NCBI GenBank assembly: GCA_041747755.1 | Contig: JBGTEN010000158.1 | Location: 3,777 to 67,776, forward strand | Direction of reading: 5' to 3' | DNA: 64,000 nucleotides | DNA from: Aurantibrevibacter sp041747755 | GTDB lineage: Bacteria > Bacteroidota > Bacteroidia > Flavobacteriales > Flavobacteriaceae | Shown: piece by piece, positions 8,935 to 18,437 of the stretch | How positions within the stretch are numbered: position 1 is the stretch's first letter | Layout of the letters: every line of letters begins with the position of its first letter | The notes under the pieces: generated by a model | What the model was told of the DNA's origin: nothing | Databases searched by the model: none | Seen by the model: only the letters and a program-made list of their open reading frames with translations | Made by a program: the position numbers and the translations under genes

Positions 8935-9672
8935 GTGAGTAGCTATCCTATTTCAATAAAATCCTTTGGCCTAAACGCTATTTTAATTGAATGGCCCGAA
9001 GAAGTTAATGAAACAATCCTGAATGATATACTTCAATTCACAGCTCATTTAAAGAATACAATCTTGGTGCAGGAGGAGTGGGAGTTAGTACCGGCTTATA
9101 ATTCTTTAACCATTATCCAAAGGCGAAAGGTGCTGGATTACACTAAAATTTCAGAGCAACTGAGAGAATTGTACCGTACAAAGGAAAATGTAAAATTGGA
9201 GCAAAAATTTTTGTGGAGATTACCAGTGTGCTACGATTTAGACTTTGGAATAGATTTGCAAGATGTTGCATTTCAATTAAATAGTAGTGTTGAGGAGGTG
9301 ATAGCAATTCATACAAAACATACCTATACAGTTTATGGAATTGGGTTTTTACCGGGATTTATGTATTTAGGGGGCTTGCCTGCGAATCTGGAGGTTCCCA
9401 GAAAAATATCACCAAGATTAAAAGTAGAAAAGGGATCGGTGGGCTTGGCAGGAAAGCAAACGGGGATTTATCCTCAGGAATCTCCGGGAGGATGGAATAT
9501 TATTGGGAGTTGTTCAGTTTCTATGTTCAATGTAAATGTTAGCCCGCCTTGTTTTGTTAGTGTCGGTGATAGAATTCAATTCTATCAAATCTCAAGAGCC
9601 GAATATGATTTACATAAGATTGAAAGTGAAGTAGGGATTTACCAACTGGAAAAAATTGAAATAGATGCTTAA
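8935..9672 (+). CDS. pxpB: 5-oxoprolinase subunit B (KipI family)
   Basis: The 245-residue protein belongs to the KipI/carboxyltransferase subunit family with a cyclophilin-like core. Landmarks are GIGFLPGFMYLGGLP, VPRK, GSVGLAGKQTGIYP and SPGGWNIIG. The start is a GTG at 8935; no nearby ATG fits. It forms the 5-oxoprolinase complex with PxpA and PxpC. In Bacillus the homologue KipI also inhibits the sporulation kinase KinA, a role with no relevance in a Gram-negative. The 3-prime end overlaps pxpC by 8 bases. Confidence 0.93.
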   Translation: MSSYPISIKSFGLNAILIEWPEEVNETILNDILQFTAHLKNTILVQEEWELVPAYNSLTIIQRRKVLDYTKISEQLRELYRTKENVKLEQKFLWRLPVCYDLDFGIDLQDVAFQLNSSVEEVIAIHTKHTYTVYGIGFLPGFMYLGGLPANLEVPRKISPRLKVEKGSVGLAGKQTGIYPQESPGGWNIIGSCSVSMFNVNVSPPCFVSVGDRIQFYQISRAEYDLHKIESEVGIYQLEKIEIDA

Positions 9673-10504
9673 GTTGGTGAAGTCAGGTTTTTTTACCTCG
9701 ATTCAGGATGTTGGTAGATTTGGTTACAGGGATAAGGGTGTTCCGGTATCCGGCACAATGGATTCCATTTCTGTCTCACTGATTAATGTGCTTTTAGATA
9801 ATGAACCTGGTACCTCCGTTCTGGAAATTACAATGACAGGACCAGAATTGTTATTTGAAGAAGACACCTATGTTGCACTGGGTGGAGCAGAATTTTCATG
9901 GGTACTAAACAATAAGCCTGTTAAAAGTTACAAAGTTATTAAAGTGTATGCCGGGGATGTACTTTCTTTTGGAAAATTAAAGAAAGGGTTTAGGGGCTAT
10001 TTGGGTGTTAAAAATGGTTTTCAGATTCCAAAAGTATTGGGAAGTAGCTCTTATTATAAACCAATTACAGCAACAAATCATTTAAAGGATAATTCTCAAA
10101 TTCCCTATCTACCGTGCGCTTCATTTCAACCTAAAATTCAAGAAATGAAAATAGATTCTTTTTTGGATGAGACACTGTTGGAAGTACATAAAGGTCCGGA
10201 ATATTCGCTTTTAACAGACAAACAATTGGAATTCCTTTTCTCTAAAACCTATAGCGTCGCCAAAGAAAATGATAGAATGGCATACCAACTAAATGAGCAA
10301 ATTGAAGGTCATACTATTTCTATGCTTACTTCTGCAACGCTTCCTGGAACAGTCCAACTTACCGCTTCGGGAAAGTTAATTATATTGATGAAAGACGGAC
10401 AGACCACAGGTGGGTACCCAAGGATTTTACAACTATCAGAAAGGGCAATCTGCATATTGTCTCAAAAAAAAGCCACTGATGTAATTACTTTTAAATTGAT
10501 TTAA
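9665..10504 (+). CDS. pxpC: 5-oxoprolinase subunit C (KipA family)
   Basis: The 279-residue protein has the KipA/biotin-dependent carboxyltransferase family signature: GFFTSIQDVGRFGYRDKGVPVSGTMD at the start and DGQTTGGYPRI near the end. It is the third subunit of 5-oxoprolinase and pairs with PxpB. The ATG lies inside the last codons of pxpB. It is somewhat shorter than many homologues of 300 or more residues, but both ends carry conserved motifs, so I regard it as intact. It is the last gene of the transporter-pxpABC operon. Confidence 0.93.
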   Translation: MLKLVKSGFFTSIQDVGRFGYRDKGVPVSGTMDSISVSLINVLLDNEPGTSVLEITMTGPELLFEEDTYVALGGAEFSWVLNNKPVKSYKVIKVYAGDVLSFGKLKKGFRGYLGVKNGFQIPKVLGSSSYYKPITATNHLKDNSQIPYLPCASFQPKIQEMKIDSFLDETLLEVHKGPEYSLLTDKQLEFLFSKTYSVAKENDRMAYQLNEQIEGHTISMLTSATLPGTVQLTASGKLIILMKDGQTTGGYPRILQLSERAICILSQKKATDVITFKLI

Positions 10505-10535
10505 TTCTAAACATCAGAGCTGTTAGATTGCAGAT

Positions 10536-11609
10536 TTAAAAATCAATAGTATCGTCTTCATAAAATCCTTCCTTACGCACTTTTTTTCGTTGTGCTTTTA
10601 TTTCTTTTTTAGTTGGACCAAAATCAGTTTGCTTTTTGGATTTTTTTTGATTTTTAGTCATGCTGTTTTTTGGGATACTTCCATTTTCACCTGCACGCTG
10701 ATCTTCTATTGGAACTAAGACATCTTTGTGTTTATCTAATCTGTATGAAGCTCCTACAGTTCCAAAAATTCGGGATGGCGTATTTTTAAAACTTGCCCCA
10801 AGGTTAGCATCAACTTGTAAATTTTCGCTTAAAAGGTGTGCTACACCACTTCGCAACAAAACATCCGCATATCTATCACTTTGAATTCCTTGATTTTCAA
10901 TAAATACGCTCCATTTAGGATTTCTAAAGCCATGAGATAAGGAGATAATATAACTTAATTCCGGAAAATCAGTTCCAACTCTATCGTAAGCAATATTGGA
11001 TATCAACACAAATCTAGGTGTCAGCCGGCTCTGAGTGGCTAACATGACTCTAGGCGAAACGATAGGATCTCCGATATAAAAAGGGTTGTCCCCTAGGTTA
11101 AAATTAGCACCGGCATACAAAGATACTGCGGGTAGAAGGTTTTTAAATTGAAACTTATTATTGGCCCTCCAACTGTATAGGTTTGGTTTGTTTCGTTGAG
11201 GGTTTTTAAAGGGGTCATAAATAAGATATTTTAATCCCAGGCGGTTTCTGTAAAAATTGGTTCTTCTCTCTTTGATGTCAAAATTTAAAAAGCTAATGTT
11301 CTGGGTTTGATAAGTACCCTCCCAATTGATTTCTAAAGACTCAAATAGTAGTCCATATCTAAGAGATAAATCTGCGCCTAAAATCCCTGATTCAGTATCC
11401 AAAAGCATATGATCCTGTTGTTCAAAAGCGATACCAAATTCAGCCTGAATTACATTTTTTCCAACCGCATACGCACTAACAGATTGTCCGGGTCGATTTG
11501 AATTGATTACATCTGTATACTGCGAAAGCAGTAAAAGAGGACATAAAGAAAGTAGTATTCCTAGGGCGTTATTTTTTTGTAATCTTATTAATCGATGGAA
11601 AATAAGCAT
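10536..11609 (-). CDS. MetA-like outer-membrane beta-barrel protein with Lys-rich tail
   Basis: The 357-residue protein has a hydrophobic N-terminal segment ending near LLLLSQ (likely signal peptide) and then alternating strands in the style of the Phenol_MetA_deg group of putative outer-membrane transporters (opening pattern DVINSNRPGQS). Residues about 300-357 are unlike a barrel: they are Lys-rich, polar and probably disordered, with KNQKKSKKQ and KEIKAQRKKVRKE. The signal segment could start a few residues later than the first ATG. The function is unknown. The gene diverges from the DUF4834 gene. Confidence 0.7.
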   Translation of the reverse strand: MLIFHRLIRLQKNNALGILLSLCPLLLLSQYTDVINSNRPGQSVSAYAVGKNVIQAEFGIAFEQQDHMLLDTESGILGADLSLRYGLLFESLEINWEGTYQTQNISFLNFDIKERRTNFYRNRLGLKYLIYDPFKNPQRNKPNLYSWRANNKFQFKNLLPAVSLYAGANFNLGDNPFYIGDPIVSPRVMLATQSRLTPRFVLISNIAYDRVGTDFPELSYIISLSHGFRNPKWSVFIENQGIQSDRYADVLLRSGVAHLLSENLQVDANLGASFKNTPSRIFGTVGASYRLDKHKDVLVPIEDQRAGENGSIPKNSMTKNQKKSKKQTDFGPTKKEIKAQRKKVRKEGFYEDDTIDF

Positions 11610-11661
11610 GATTTTATTATTATTTTAAGATTTTTGAACCCTTTTTACAGTAATAGAATTG

Positions 11662-11669
11662 TATTTTTG
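11662..11669 (+). promoter_or_regulatory. Putative -7 promoter box for the DUF4834-YfhO operon
   Basis: TATTTTTG matches TAnnTTTG exactly and lies 20 bases before the ATG at 11690. A TTTG at 11633-11636 could be the -33 element, but the 25-base gap is a little long. Confidence 0.4.
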
Positions 11670-11689
11670 ACTTAATTTAATACACTAAT

Positions 11690-11953
11690 ATGGGTCTCTT
11701 AAGAACGATACTAATCATGGTATTAGTATACTATGTACTTAAAATACTAACCAAATGGTTAGGGCCAAAACTGTTCAATTATGCAGCGAGAAAAACGGAA
11801 GAACGATTTAAGGAACAGTTCGGTCAATTTTCCACGCAAAACCAGCCACAGGAAGACACAATAGGCGATATAATTATTGATAAGAATCTCAACAAAAAAA
11901 ACAAGTCCTCAAAAAAAGTTGGAGAATACATAGATTTTGAGGAAATTGAGTAA
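11690..11953 (+). CDS. DUF4834 family small membrane protein
   Basis: The 87-residue protein has one N-terminal membrane segment (about 4-22) with the pattern MGLLRTILIMVLVYYVLKIL, then a charged cytoplasmic part ending in acidic residues. This is the layout of flavobacterial DUF4834 proteins, whose function is not known. It sits 21 bases before the YfhO gene in the same direction and probably shares its transcript. Confidence 0.8.
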   Translation: MGLLRTILIMVLVYYVLKILTKWLGPKLFNYAARKTEERFKEQFGQFSTQNQPQEDTIGDIIIDKNLNKKNKSSKKVGEYIDFEEIE

Positions 11954-11974
11954 TTATTACAGCCCAACCACTTC

Positions 11975-14413
11975 ATGAAAACCGAGATAAAAGCATTATT
12001 TGTCCACTTTTTTGTTTTTGTATTTTTTGTTTTGGTCGCTTTAGCGTACTTCCACCCTGTACTTCAGGGAAAAGTGATTCTGCAATCGGATATAGTTCAA
12101 TATACCGGTATGGCCAAAGAGCAAAATGATTTTCGCAAGAAAACGGGAGAAGAACCCTATTGGACCAATAGTGCCTTTGGGGGTATGCCAACATATCAAT
12201 TAGGAGCCTATTACCCTCATAACTATGTAAAAAAACTAGATTCGGTAATTCGTTTTTTACCGCGTCCTGCAGATTATCTGTTTCTGTACTTTATTGGTTT
12301 TTACATCTTACTTTGTTGCCTTAAAGTTGATTATAAACTTGCCGTAGTCGGTGCACTTGCCTTTGGATTTTCAACCTACATGATTATTATTCTTGGGGTG
12401 GGACATAATGCTAAGGCCCACGCCATTGGCTATTTACCTCTTCTTTTAGCAGGTATTATCCTTACTTTTCGAAAAAAATATGTATGGGGCTTATTACTCA
12501 CAGCTATAGCAATGGCCTTGGAAGTAGGTGCCAATCATTACCAAATGACTTATTATTTTATGTTGCTGGTTTTGATTATTGGAGTAGTACATTTTATAGA
12601 CACCATTCGGAATAAAAGCTACAAGCATTTTTTTACTTCAACAGCAATCCTTCTGGTAGCCGTTCTTTTGGGAATAGCTGCCAATGCTACTAGTTTACTT
12701 GCCACTCAGGAATATGCAGATTGGAGTACCAGAGGAAGAACAGAACTAACCTTAAAACCCAATGGCGAACCTAAAAAGAATACCAAAGGTCTTGATAGGA
12801 ACTATATTACTGAGTATAGTTATGGCATTACAGAATCGTTAAATTTGTTTGTGCCTCGGTTGTTTGGAGGAGCTAACAATGAGAATTTGGGCGAGGAGTC
12901 AAAAACCTATAGCTATTTGGTAGAGCAAGGTTTACCTCGAAATAAAGCCCTGGAATTTGCAAGCGGATTACCACTATACTGGGGATCTCAACCTATTGTT
13001 GCCGCCCCCGCCTACATTGGGGCTATTATATTTTTTCTTTTTGTCTTAGGTCTGTTTTTGGTTGATGGAAAGGTAAAATGGTGGCTTTTGGCGGGTACTA
13101 TCATGGCCTTATTATTGTCTTGGGGTAAGAATTTCGGACTCCTTACGGATTTTATGATAGATTATTTTCCGCTTTACGATAAATTCCGTGCAGTGTCATC
13201 CATTCAGGTTATTCTGGAGCTATGTATGCCGATTTTGGGAATTTTGTCTCTGGTAGTACTCTTTAAAGAGAATATAACCTCTCAAAAAAAGTTGAATGCC
13301 TTAAAAGCAACTTTCGGAATCGTTTTGGCACTTGTGGTGATTCTATTTTTGGTTAAAGGGTTATTTAATTTTGAAGGGGCAAATGACGATAGATATCGCC
13401 AATATTTTGGTGATGAGGTAATGGGGATGATAGAATTGGATAGAAAGTCCGTTTATAGCAGCGATCTCATTCGGTCGCTGATTTATGTTGTTTTGGCAGC
13501 GGCATGCATTTGGTTTTATATAAAAGGAAAATTGAAACAAACCTTGTTTGCTGTTTTAATAGGTTTGTTTATTGTTTTTGATTTGGTAGGTGTCAATTTA
13601 AGGTATGTAAGTGAAGACGATTTTGTTCCCCAAAGACGTATGACAGAGCCTTTTGCTATTTCAGCTGCAGATCAACAAATTCTAAATGATACAAGTATTT
13701 ATAGAGTCTATGACCCTGCAGAAGGAATCAACGGAGCCAGGACCTCTTTTTTTCATCATTCCATAGGTGGGTATCATGCCGCCAAACCGGCAGGAATCCA
13801 AGATTTATTTGATTTTCATATTTACAAAAACAATATCAGGGTTTTAAATATGCTAAACGTAAAATACGTGCTTCAGGAAGATGAAGAGGGTAAAAGTTAC
13901 CCGGCTATTAATCCCAATGCCAATGGTAATGCCTGGTTTGTTGACAAATTACTTCAGGTGAAGAGTGCAGATGAAGAAATTAGAACCTTGGATAGTTTAG
14001 ACATTAAAAGCACCGCAGTTGTAAATATATCAACCTTTAAAAACCTAAAACGCTTTGATTTTGATAAGGATTCAACTGCTTCTGTGGTATTAACAAATTA
14101 TACTCCCAATCATCTTAAGTATCAGTCCAAAAACTCAAATGAGGGGATAATTGTATTTTCAGAAATGTACTACCCTAATGGCTGGAATGCCTATGTGGAT
14201 GGAACTCTTATTTCACACTTTAAAGTAAATTATGTACTCAGGGCTTTAAATGTTCCTGCTGGCGAACATACCATTGAATTTAAGTTTGAGCCTAAAGTAG
14301 TTGAAATAGGAAGTAGAATTACACTAGCCAGTTCTATTGTTCTTGGATTACTTTTTTTAGGAGTTATTGGCTATTCGCTTCGGCAATCTCCGAAAAATGA
14401 AGCGGAGGTCTAA
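11975..14413 (+). CDS. YfhO family membrane protein
   Basis: The 812-residue protein has about 13 membrane segments in residues 1-560 and a long extracytoplasmic C-terminal part with a final membrane segment near 785-805, as in YfhO. The loop region around PYWTNSAFGGMPTYQLG resembles the conserved first periplasmic loop of the family and of GT-C glycosyltransferases. YfhO of Gram-positives is linked to glycosylation of cell-wall polymers. Here it is fused by overlap (TAATG) to a glycosyltransferase gene, so a role in surface glycan assembly is likely but its donor and acceptor are unknown. Confidence 0.88.
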   Translation: MKTEIKALFVHFFVFVFFVLVALAYFHPVLQGKVILQSDIVQYTGMAKEQNDFRKKTGEEPYWTNSAFGGMPTYQLGAYYPHNYVKKLDSVIRFLPRPADYLFLYFIGFYILLCCLKVDYKLAVVGALAFGFSTYMIIILGVGHNAKAHAIGYLPLLLAGIILTFRKKYVWGLLLTAIAMALEVGANHYQMTYYFMLLVLIIGVVHFIDTIRNKSYKHFFTSTAILLVAVLLGIAANATSLLATQEYADWSTRGRTELTLKPNGEPKKNTKGLDRNYITEYSYGITESLNLFVPRLFGGANNENLGEESKTYSYLVEQGLPRNKALEFASGLPLYWGSQPIVAAPAYIGAIIFFLFVLGLFLVDGKVKWWLLAGTIMALLLSWGKNFGLLTDFMIDYFPLYDKFRAVSSIQVILELCMPILGILSLVVLFKENITSQKKLNALKATFGIVLALVVILFLVKGLFNFEGANDDRYRQYFGDEVMGMIELDRKSVYSSDLIRSLIYVVLAAACIWFYIKGKLKQTLFAVLIGLFIVFDLVGVNLRYVSEDDFVPQRRMTEPFAISAADQQILNDTSIYRVYDPAEGINGARTSFFHHSIGGYHAAKPAGIQDLFDFHIYKNNIRVLNMLNVKYVLQEDEEGKSYPAINPNANGNAWFVDKLLQVKSADEEIRTLDSLDIKSTAVVNISTFKNLKRFDFDKDSTASVVLTNYTPNHLKYQSKNSNEGIIVFSEMYYPNGWNAYVDGTLISHFKVNYVLRALNVPAGEHTIEFKFEPKVVEIGSRITLASSIVLGLLFLGVIGYSLRQSPKNEAEV

Positions 14414-15693
14414 TGCAAAAGATTCTCATCATCACGTATTATTGGCCACCTGCGGGCGGACCCGGAGTACAGCGATGGCTAAAGTTTGTAAAATACTTAA
14501 GGGATTTTAATATAGAACCTGTAGTTTATATTCCCGAGAATCCACATTATCCTTTGTTGGATGACTCTCTTACAACAGAAATACCGGAAGGAATAGCTAT
14601 TTATTCCCGTACGATTTTTGAACCCTATAAACTGGCGGGTATCTTCTCTAAGAAGAAAACATCTCGCATAAGTTCAGGAATTATTTCGACAAAAAATCAG
14701 TCTTTCGTTGAAAAAGTAATGCTTTGGATTCGAGGAAATTTTTTTATTCCGGATGCCCGTAAATATTGGATAAAACCATCAGTTCGCTATTTGGAAAACA
14801 TAATAGCAAAAGAGAAAATAACCCATATAATCACTACAGGACCTCCTCATAGTGTTCATCTAATTGGCCATGGTTTAAAACAAAAACTCTCCGTAAATTG
14901 GATGGCAGATTTTAGGGATCCGTGGACATCTATTGGCTATCATAACAAACTTAGGCTAAGTCGCGCTTCCCAAAAAGCACACAAACATTTGGAGCACTTG
15001 GTGCTTAATAGTGCAGATAAAATTGTAGTAACCAGTAATCAGACAAAAAAAGAGTTTAAACAAATTACAGCGAGGTCAATAAAGGTTATTACTAATGGAT
15101 ATGATGCCCTCTCCACTAAGAAAACCAAATTAGATGAAAAATTTACCATTTCTCATATAGGTTCTTTACTCACCGGCAGAAATCCTAAAAATCTTTGGGC
15201 AGTGCTCAAACAGTTGATAGAGGAACATCAGGACTTTAGAACTTTTTTTCAGCTCCAGCTAATTGGTATTGTAAGTTTGGATGTGTTAGAAGCCATTAAG
15301 GAATTTGGTTTAGAACCCCACTTGAAGTTAGAGGGGTATCTTTCTCATACCGATGCCCTACATGCCCAAAGAAAATCACAAATACTGTTATTGGTTGAAA
15401 TTGATGCAGTGGCTACTCAAGGAATTATTGCCGGTAAATTGTTTGAATATATGGCGGCGCAAAGGCCAATTTTAGGATTTGGACCCAAAAACTGGGAGGT
15501 AGCTGATATAGTAAAAGAAACCAATACAGGTGTTGTTTTTGATTATCATGAACAGAACAGATTAAAAAAACTGTTGCTGTTTTGGTTTGAAGAATATCTG
15601 CATGGCCGTTTACATGTTACAGCTACCGGGATTGCAAAATACAGTAGGAGGGAACTCACAAAAGAATTAGCAAATTACATCGCATGGGAATAA
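14413..15693 (+). CDS. Glycosyltransferase, GT4-like
   Basis: The 426-residue protein starts with a GT-B type N-terminal strand and loop (ITYYWPPAGGPGVQRW), which is characteristic of GT4 family enzymes. A C-terminal GT-B half follows, with KVITNGYD near the interdomain border and KLFEYMAAQRPILGFGP, the usual nucleotide-sugar binding region (EYxAAxxP). It is expected to act on the cytoplasmic face. The ATG shares one base with the YfhO stop, and the flippase gene overlaps its end by 10 bases, so the three are co-translated. The sugar is unknown. Confidence 0.9.
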   Translation: MQKILIITYYWPPAGGPGVQRWLKFVKYLRDFNIEPVVYIPENPHYPLLDDSLTTEIPEGIAIYSRTIFEPYKLAGIFSKKKTSRISSGIISTKNQSFVEKVMLWIRGNFFIPDARKYWIKPSVRYLENIIAKEKITHIITTGPPHSVHLIGHGLKQKLSVNWMADFRDPWTSIGYHNKLRLSRASQKAHKHLEHLVLNSADKIVVTSNQTKKEFKQITARSIKVITNGYDALSTKKTKLDEKFTISHIGSLLTGRNPKNLWAVLKQLIEEHQDFRTFFQLQLIGIVSLDVLEAIKEFGLEPHLKLEGYLSHTDALHAQRKSQILLLVEIDAVATQGIIAGKLFEYMAAQRPILGFGPKNWEVADIVKETNTGVVFDYHEQNRLKKLLLFWFEEYLHGRLHVTATGIAKYSRRELTKELANYIAWE

Positions 15694-17153
15694 TTCTGAA
15701 ACAATCGTTGAGCAATACCTTGGTTACTTATCTGGGTTTTGGCATTGGTGCTGTCAACACCTTGTTTCTTTACACGCGATTTTTAACCCCGGAGTATTAT
15801 GGCTTGGTGAACGTGATACTGTCTGTATCTGCGGTTTTAATGCCATTGTTAGCCTTTGGGGTACCAAATACTTTAGTAAAATTCTACAGTAATTTTAAAG
15901 AAGTTAATGAATCTGATGGCTTTTTAACCCTTATGCTCCTCTTGCCGCTATGTTTAATAATTCCGATAGGTGTAATTTCCTTTGCAGCCTATGAGAGCAT
16001 AGGTAATTTCTTGTCCAAAGAAAATTCAATTGTTAAAGGGTATGTCTGGTATATTTTTTTGATTGGAGTAGCAATGGCTTATTTTGAGGTTTTTTATGCC
16101 TGGACCAGAATTCAGCTTCGGTCTGTTTTTGGAAATTTCATGAAAGAAGTGTTTAATAGGATAGGAGTTATGGTGCTCTTGTTTCTTTTACATTTTGAGT
16201 TCATTTCCCTCTCTTCTTTTTTAAAACTTTATGTTGTTCTTTATTTATTACGAATGGTGGTGATGCAGGTATATGCATTTAAGCTCAGAAGACCAAAGTT
16301 CAGGTTTCAATTTCCGAAGAACACCCCTTCAATTCTGAATTACAGTGCATTAATTATTTTAGGTGGATCTGCGGCTATAATACTTTTAGAGGTAGATAAA
16401 GTAATGCTAAATCAATTTATTAAAATTGATAACGTAGCCTACTATAGTGTTGCTGTTTTTATTGCCACGGTGATTGCTGTACCCTCGAGATCTATGCATC
16501 AGATTACATATCCACTAACAGCAGAGCTTTTGAATAGAAAGGATTTTGATGGACTAAAACAGCTATATAAAAAAAGTTCTCTAACCCTTTTTATAATTTC
16601 CGGATTTATTTTTATTTTGATTATTTTAAATCTTGAGGAGCTATATCTGTTGCTTCCGGAGGACTACAGAGGCGGTTTCATAGTTGTTTTCTTAATAGGT
16701 TTATCCAGAGTTTATGATGCTTTATTAGGAAATAATAATTCTATACTTTATAACTCGGATTATTATAAAGCTCTACTTATGATGGGTGTTTTTCTAGCTG
16801 TAATGACCATCCTTTTTAATTTATGGCTAATTCCAAAATATGGGATAAATGGTGCTGCTTATGCTAGTTTTGCTGCTTTTTTTATTTATAACACTATTAA
16901 ATTACTTTTTGTAAAACTAAAATTTAATCTACTGCCATTTACAAAAGAAACCTGGCAAGTTCTTGCCCTGTTTTTGGGATTTGGGGTTATCTTTTCTTTT
17001 ATGCATTTCCCTTTTCATCCTATTGTAAACATTGGATTAAAAAGTCTTATAGTGATTATTCTATTTTTGGTTCTTCTCTTCAAATTAAATTTGTCAGAAG
17101 ATGTGCAAGGAATTTTCAGTAAGTTCTTGAAAAATAAAACCCCGAAGCAGTAA
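15684..17153 (+). CDS. Polysaccharide flippase (Wzx/MATE-like)
   Basis: The 489-residue protein has about 14 hydrophobic segments and the layout of the oligosaccharide flippase family, including an N-terminal amphipathic start and a large central pair of segments around VDKVMLNQFI. It presumably moves a lipid-linked glycan made by the neighbouring enzymes across the inner membrane. Its start lies 10 bases inside the glycosyltransferase gene. The stop codon lies inside the loop of a strong hairpin terminator (17136-17170). Confidence 0.9.
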   Translation: MGIILKQSLSNTLVTYLGFGIGAVNTLFLYTRFLTPEYYGLVNVILSVSAVLMPLLAFGVPNTLVKFYSNFKEVNESDGFLTLMLLLPLCLIIPIGVISFAAYESIGNFLSKENSIVKGYVWYIFLIGVAMAYFEVFYAWTRIQLRSVFGNFMKEVFNRIGVMVLLFLLHFEFISLSSFLKLYVVLYLLRMVVMQVYAFKLRRPKFRFQFPKNTPSILNYSALIILGGSAAIILLEVDKVMLNQFIKIDNVAYYSVAVFIATVIAVPSRSMHQITYPLTAELLNRKDFDGLKQLYKKSSLTLFIISGFIFILIILNLEELYLLLPEDYRGGFIVVFLIGLSRVYDALLGNNNSILYNSDYYKALLMMGVFLAVMTILFNLWLIPKYGINGAAYASFAAFFIYNTIKLLFVKLKFNLLPFTKETWQVLALFLGFGVIFSFMHFPFHPIVNIGLKSLIVIILFLVLLFKLNLSEDVQGIFSKFLKNKTPKQ

Positions 17154-17170
17154 ATTCGCTCCGGGGCTTT
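17136..17170. terminator. Bidirectional hairpin terminator
   Basis: CCCCGAAGC (17140-17148) pairs with GCTCCGGGG (17158-17166) with one mismatch. A-rich sequence lies before it and CTTT after it, so it can act on both strands between the convergent flippase gene and the secreted-protein gene. The flippase stop codon is in the loop. Confidence 0.8.
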
Positions 17171-17195
17171 AACCAACTAACCAACCTAAAAACTA

Positions 17196-18437
17196 TTATT
17201 GAGACCTTCTTGTACTGCTGCTTCTTTGGGATGCAGCAGACGTACCTCTTGTATTACTGGAAGAAACCCTACTTTCAGCTCTGGGGGTAGCACTTCTTGA
17301 TGAAATTGTGCTACTTCCTTTGGATCCTTTAGTAACAGCAGGTCTTTCTGAAACCCTCCGCTGCGGTGCAGAACTATTATTGCGATTATCGCTCCTTACC
17401 ACGTTCGAGCTACTTCTGTTTGCTTGAGTACTTTGCGGAGCAGTTACCTGCTGCTTTTTATTTTCAGAACTGCTAACCGAGCTTCTATTATTAACAGGAG
17501 CTGTGCTTCTGTTAACATCACTTCGATTTACTGAGCTGTTTCTTTGCACCGTTGTGGCCGTTCTGTTACTTCCTGTATTGGACAAGCTTGCCCTATTCTT
17601 AATAGAAGTATTCGTTCTACCGTTATCGCTTCTGGAAACAGTATTTCTGTCAATATTCGATGAACGTCCCGTTGCATTTCTGTTTACAGTACTATTAGTT
17701 CTGTAGGCTTCTGTTCTTCTACTGCTATTTTCTCTTACAGCTACACGATTATCATTTCTATATACACTGGCTCTACGCTGATGTACCCGGTTATCATACC
17801 TATGCTCACGACCTATATTAGCATAAACTACTCTGCTGTTATTATAGTAAGGAGCATAATAGGTATATCTTACAGGATTATAAAACCTTCTATATGGTCT
17901 GTTATATACTAAGCAGAAACCAAGAGCTGGTCTTACAAAGTAACCATGAAATGGGGCATAGATGTAATTCCTGTTATATATGTTTATAAATCCGCTGTGG
18001 TGGCTGTAAAACCCATTGCGATTATAGAAAACAACCATTCCACCCAATCTATGAACCCTACCGTTGTTGTAACGAATATCTACATTTCCAATTTGAGTTA
18101 CACGACCATAAAAATCGTAGTAAACAGGAATATTTTCTACTTGGATTACGGCACCATAGTCATCATACTGAACAAAAGGATTGTAATTAAATCCGGAGTT
18201 GAATGTTATATTGGTGTTTCTAAAGTTTACATTGGCATTAACACCACTTACTTGATCTATATAAAAATCGAACTCGCCATCAGGATATACAGAAAAGGTA
18301 ATTCCATTTTCCACAAAAATAAAGGAGTTATTATAGCCATAAGCATTGCGTGGTGCAACCTTATCTTCTAACGTAACAGCTGATGCATTTGAGGCACCAA
18401 AAATAAGCGCTGTAAAAATGAGTGCTAAATTTCTCAT
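17196..18437 (-). CDS. Secreted protein with Tyr/Asn-rich domain and Ser/Arg low-complexity tail
   Basis: I take the ATG at 18435-18437, which gives 413 residues with a clean signal peptide (MRNLALIFTALIFGASNASA); an upstream ATG would add 13 residues before it. Residues about 25-190 are rich in Tyr, Asn and Phe and look like an extracytoplasmic beta domain. From about 190 to the end the protein is low-complexity: Arg, Ser, Asn and Thr in short repeats such as NRSS, VNRS and SVSSS, highly basic and surely disordered. I do not recognise a function. The basic tail suggests binding to polyanions or matrix, which is speculation. Confidence 0.75.
   Translation of the reverse strand: MRNLALIFTALIFGASNASAVTLEDKVAPRNAYGYNNSFIFVENGITFSVYPDGEFDFYIDQVSGVNANVNFRNTNITFNSGFNYNPFVQYDDYGAVIQVENIPVYYDFYGRVTQIGNVDIRYNNGRVHRLGGMVVFYNRNGFYSHHSGFINIYNRNYIYAPFHGYFVRPALGFCLVYNRPYRRFYNPVRYTYYAPYYNNSRVVYANIGREHRYDNRVHQRRASVYRNDNRVAVRENSSRRTEAYRTNSTVNRNATGRSSNIDRNTVSRSDNGRTNTSIKNRASLSNTGSNRTATTVQRNSSVNRSDVNRSTAPVNNRSSVSSSENKKQQVTAPQSTQANRSSSNVVRSDNRNNSSAPQRRVSERPAVTKGSKGSSTISSRSATPRAESRVSSSNTRGTSAASQRSSSTRRSQ

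Noticed and set aside
8935..10504. Reading pxpB and pxpC as urea carboxylase or allophanate hydrolase parts
   Set aside because: No biotin carboxylase or amidase gene nearby; pxpA presence fixes the 5-oxoprolinase assignment.
17503..18371. Plus-strand frames of 67 and 141 codons opposite the low-complexity secreted protein
   Set aside because: Hydrophobic look arises from reading Arg/Ser/Asn-rich codons in reverse; the minus-strand frame has a signal peptide and full length.
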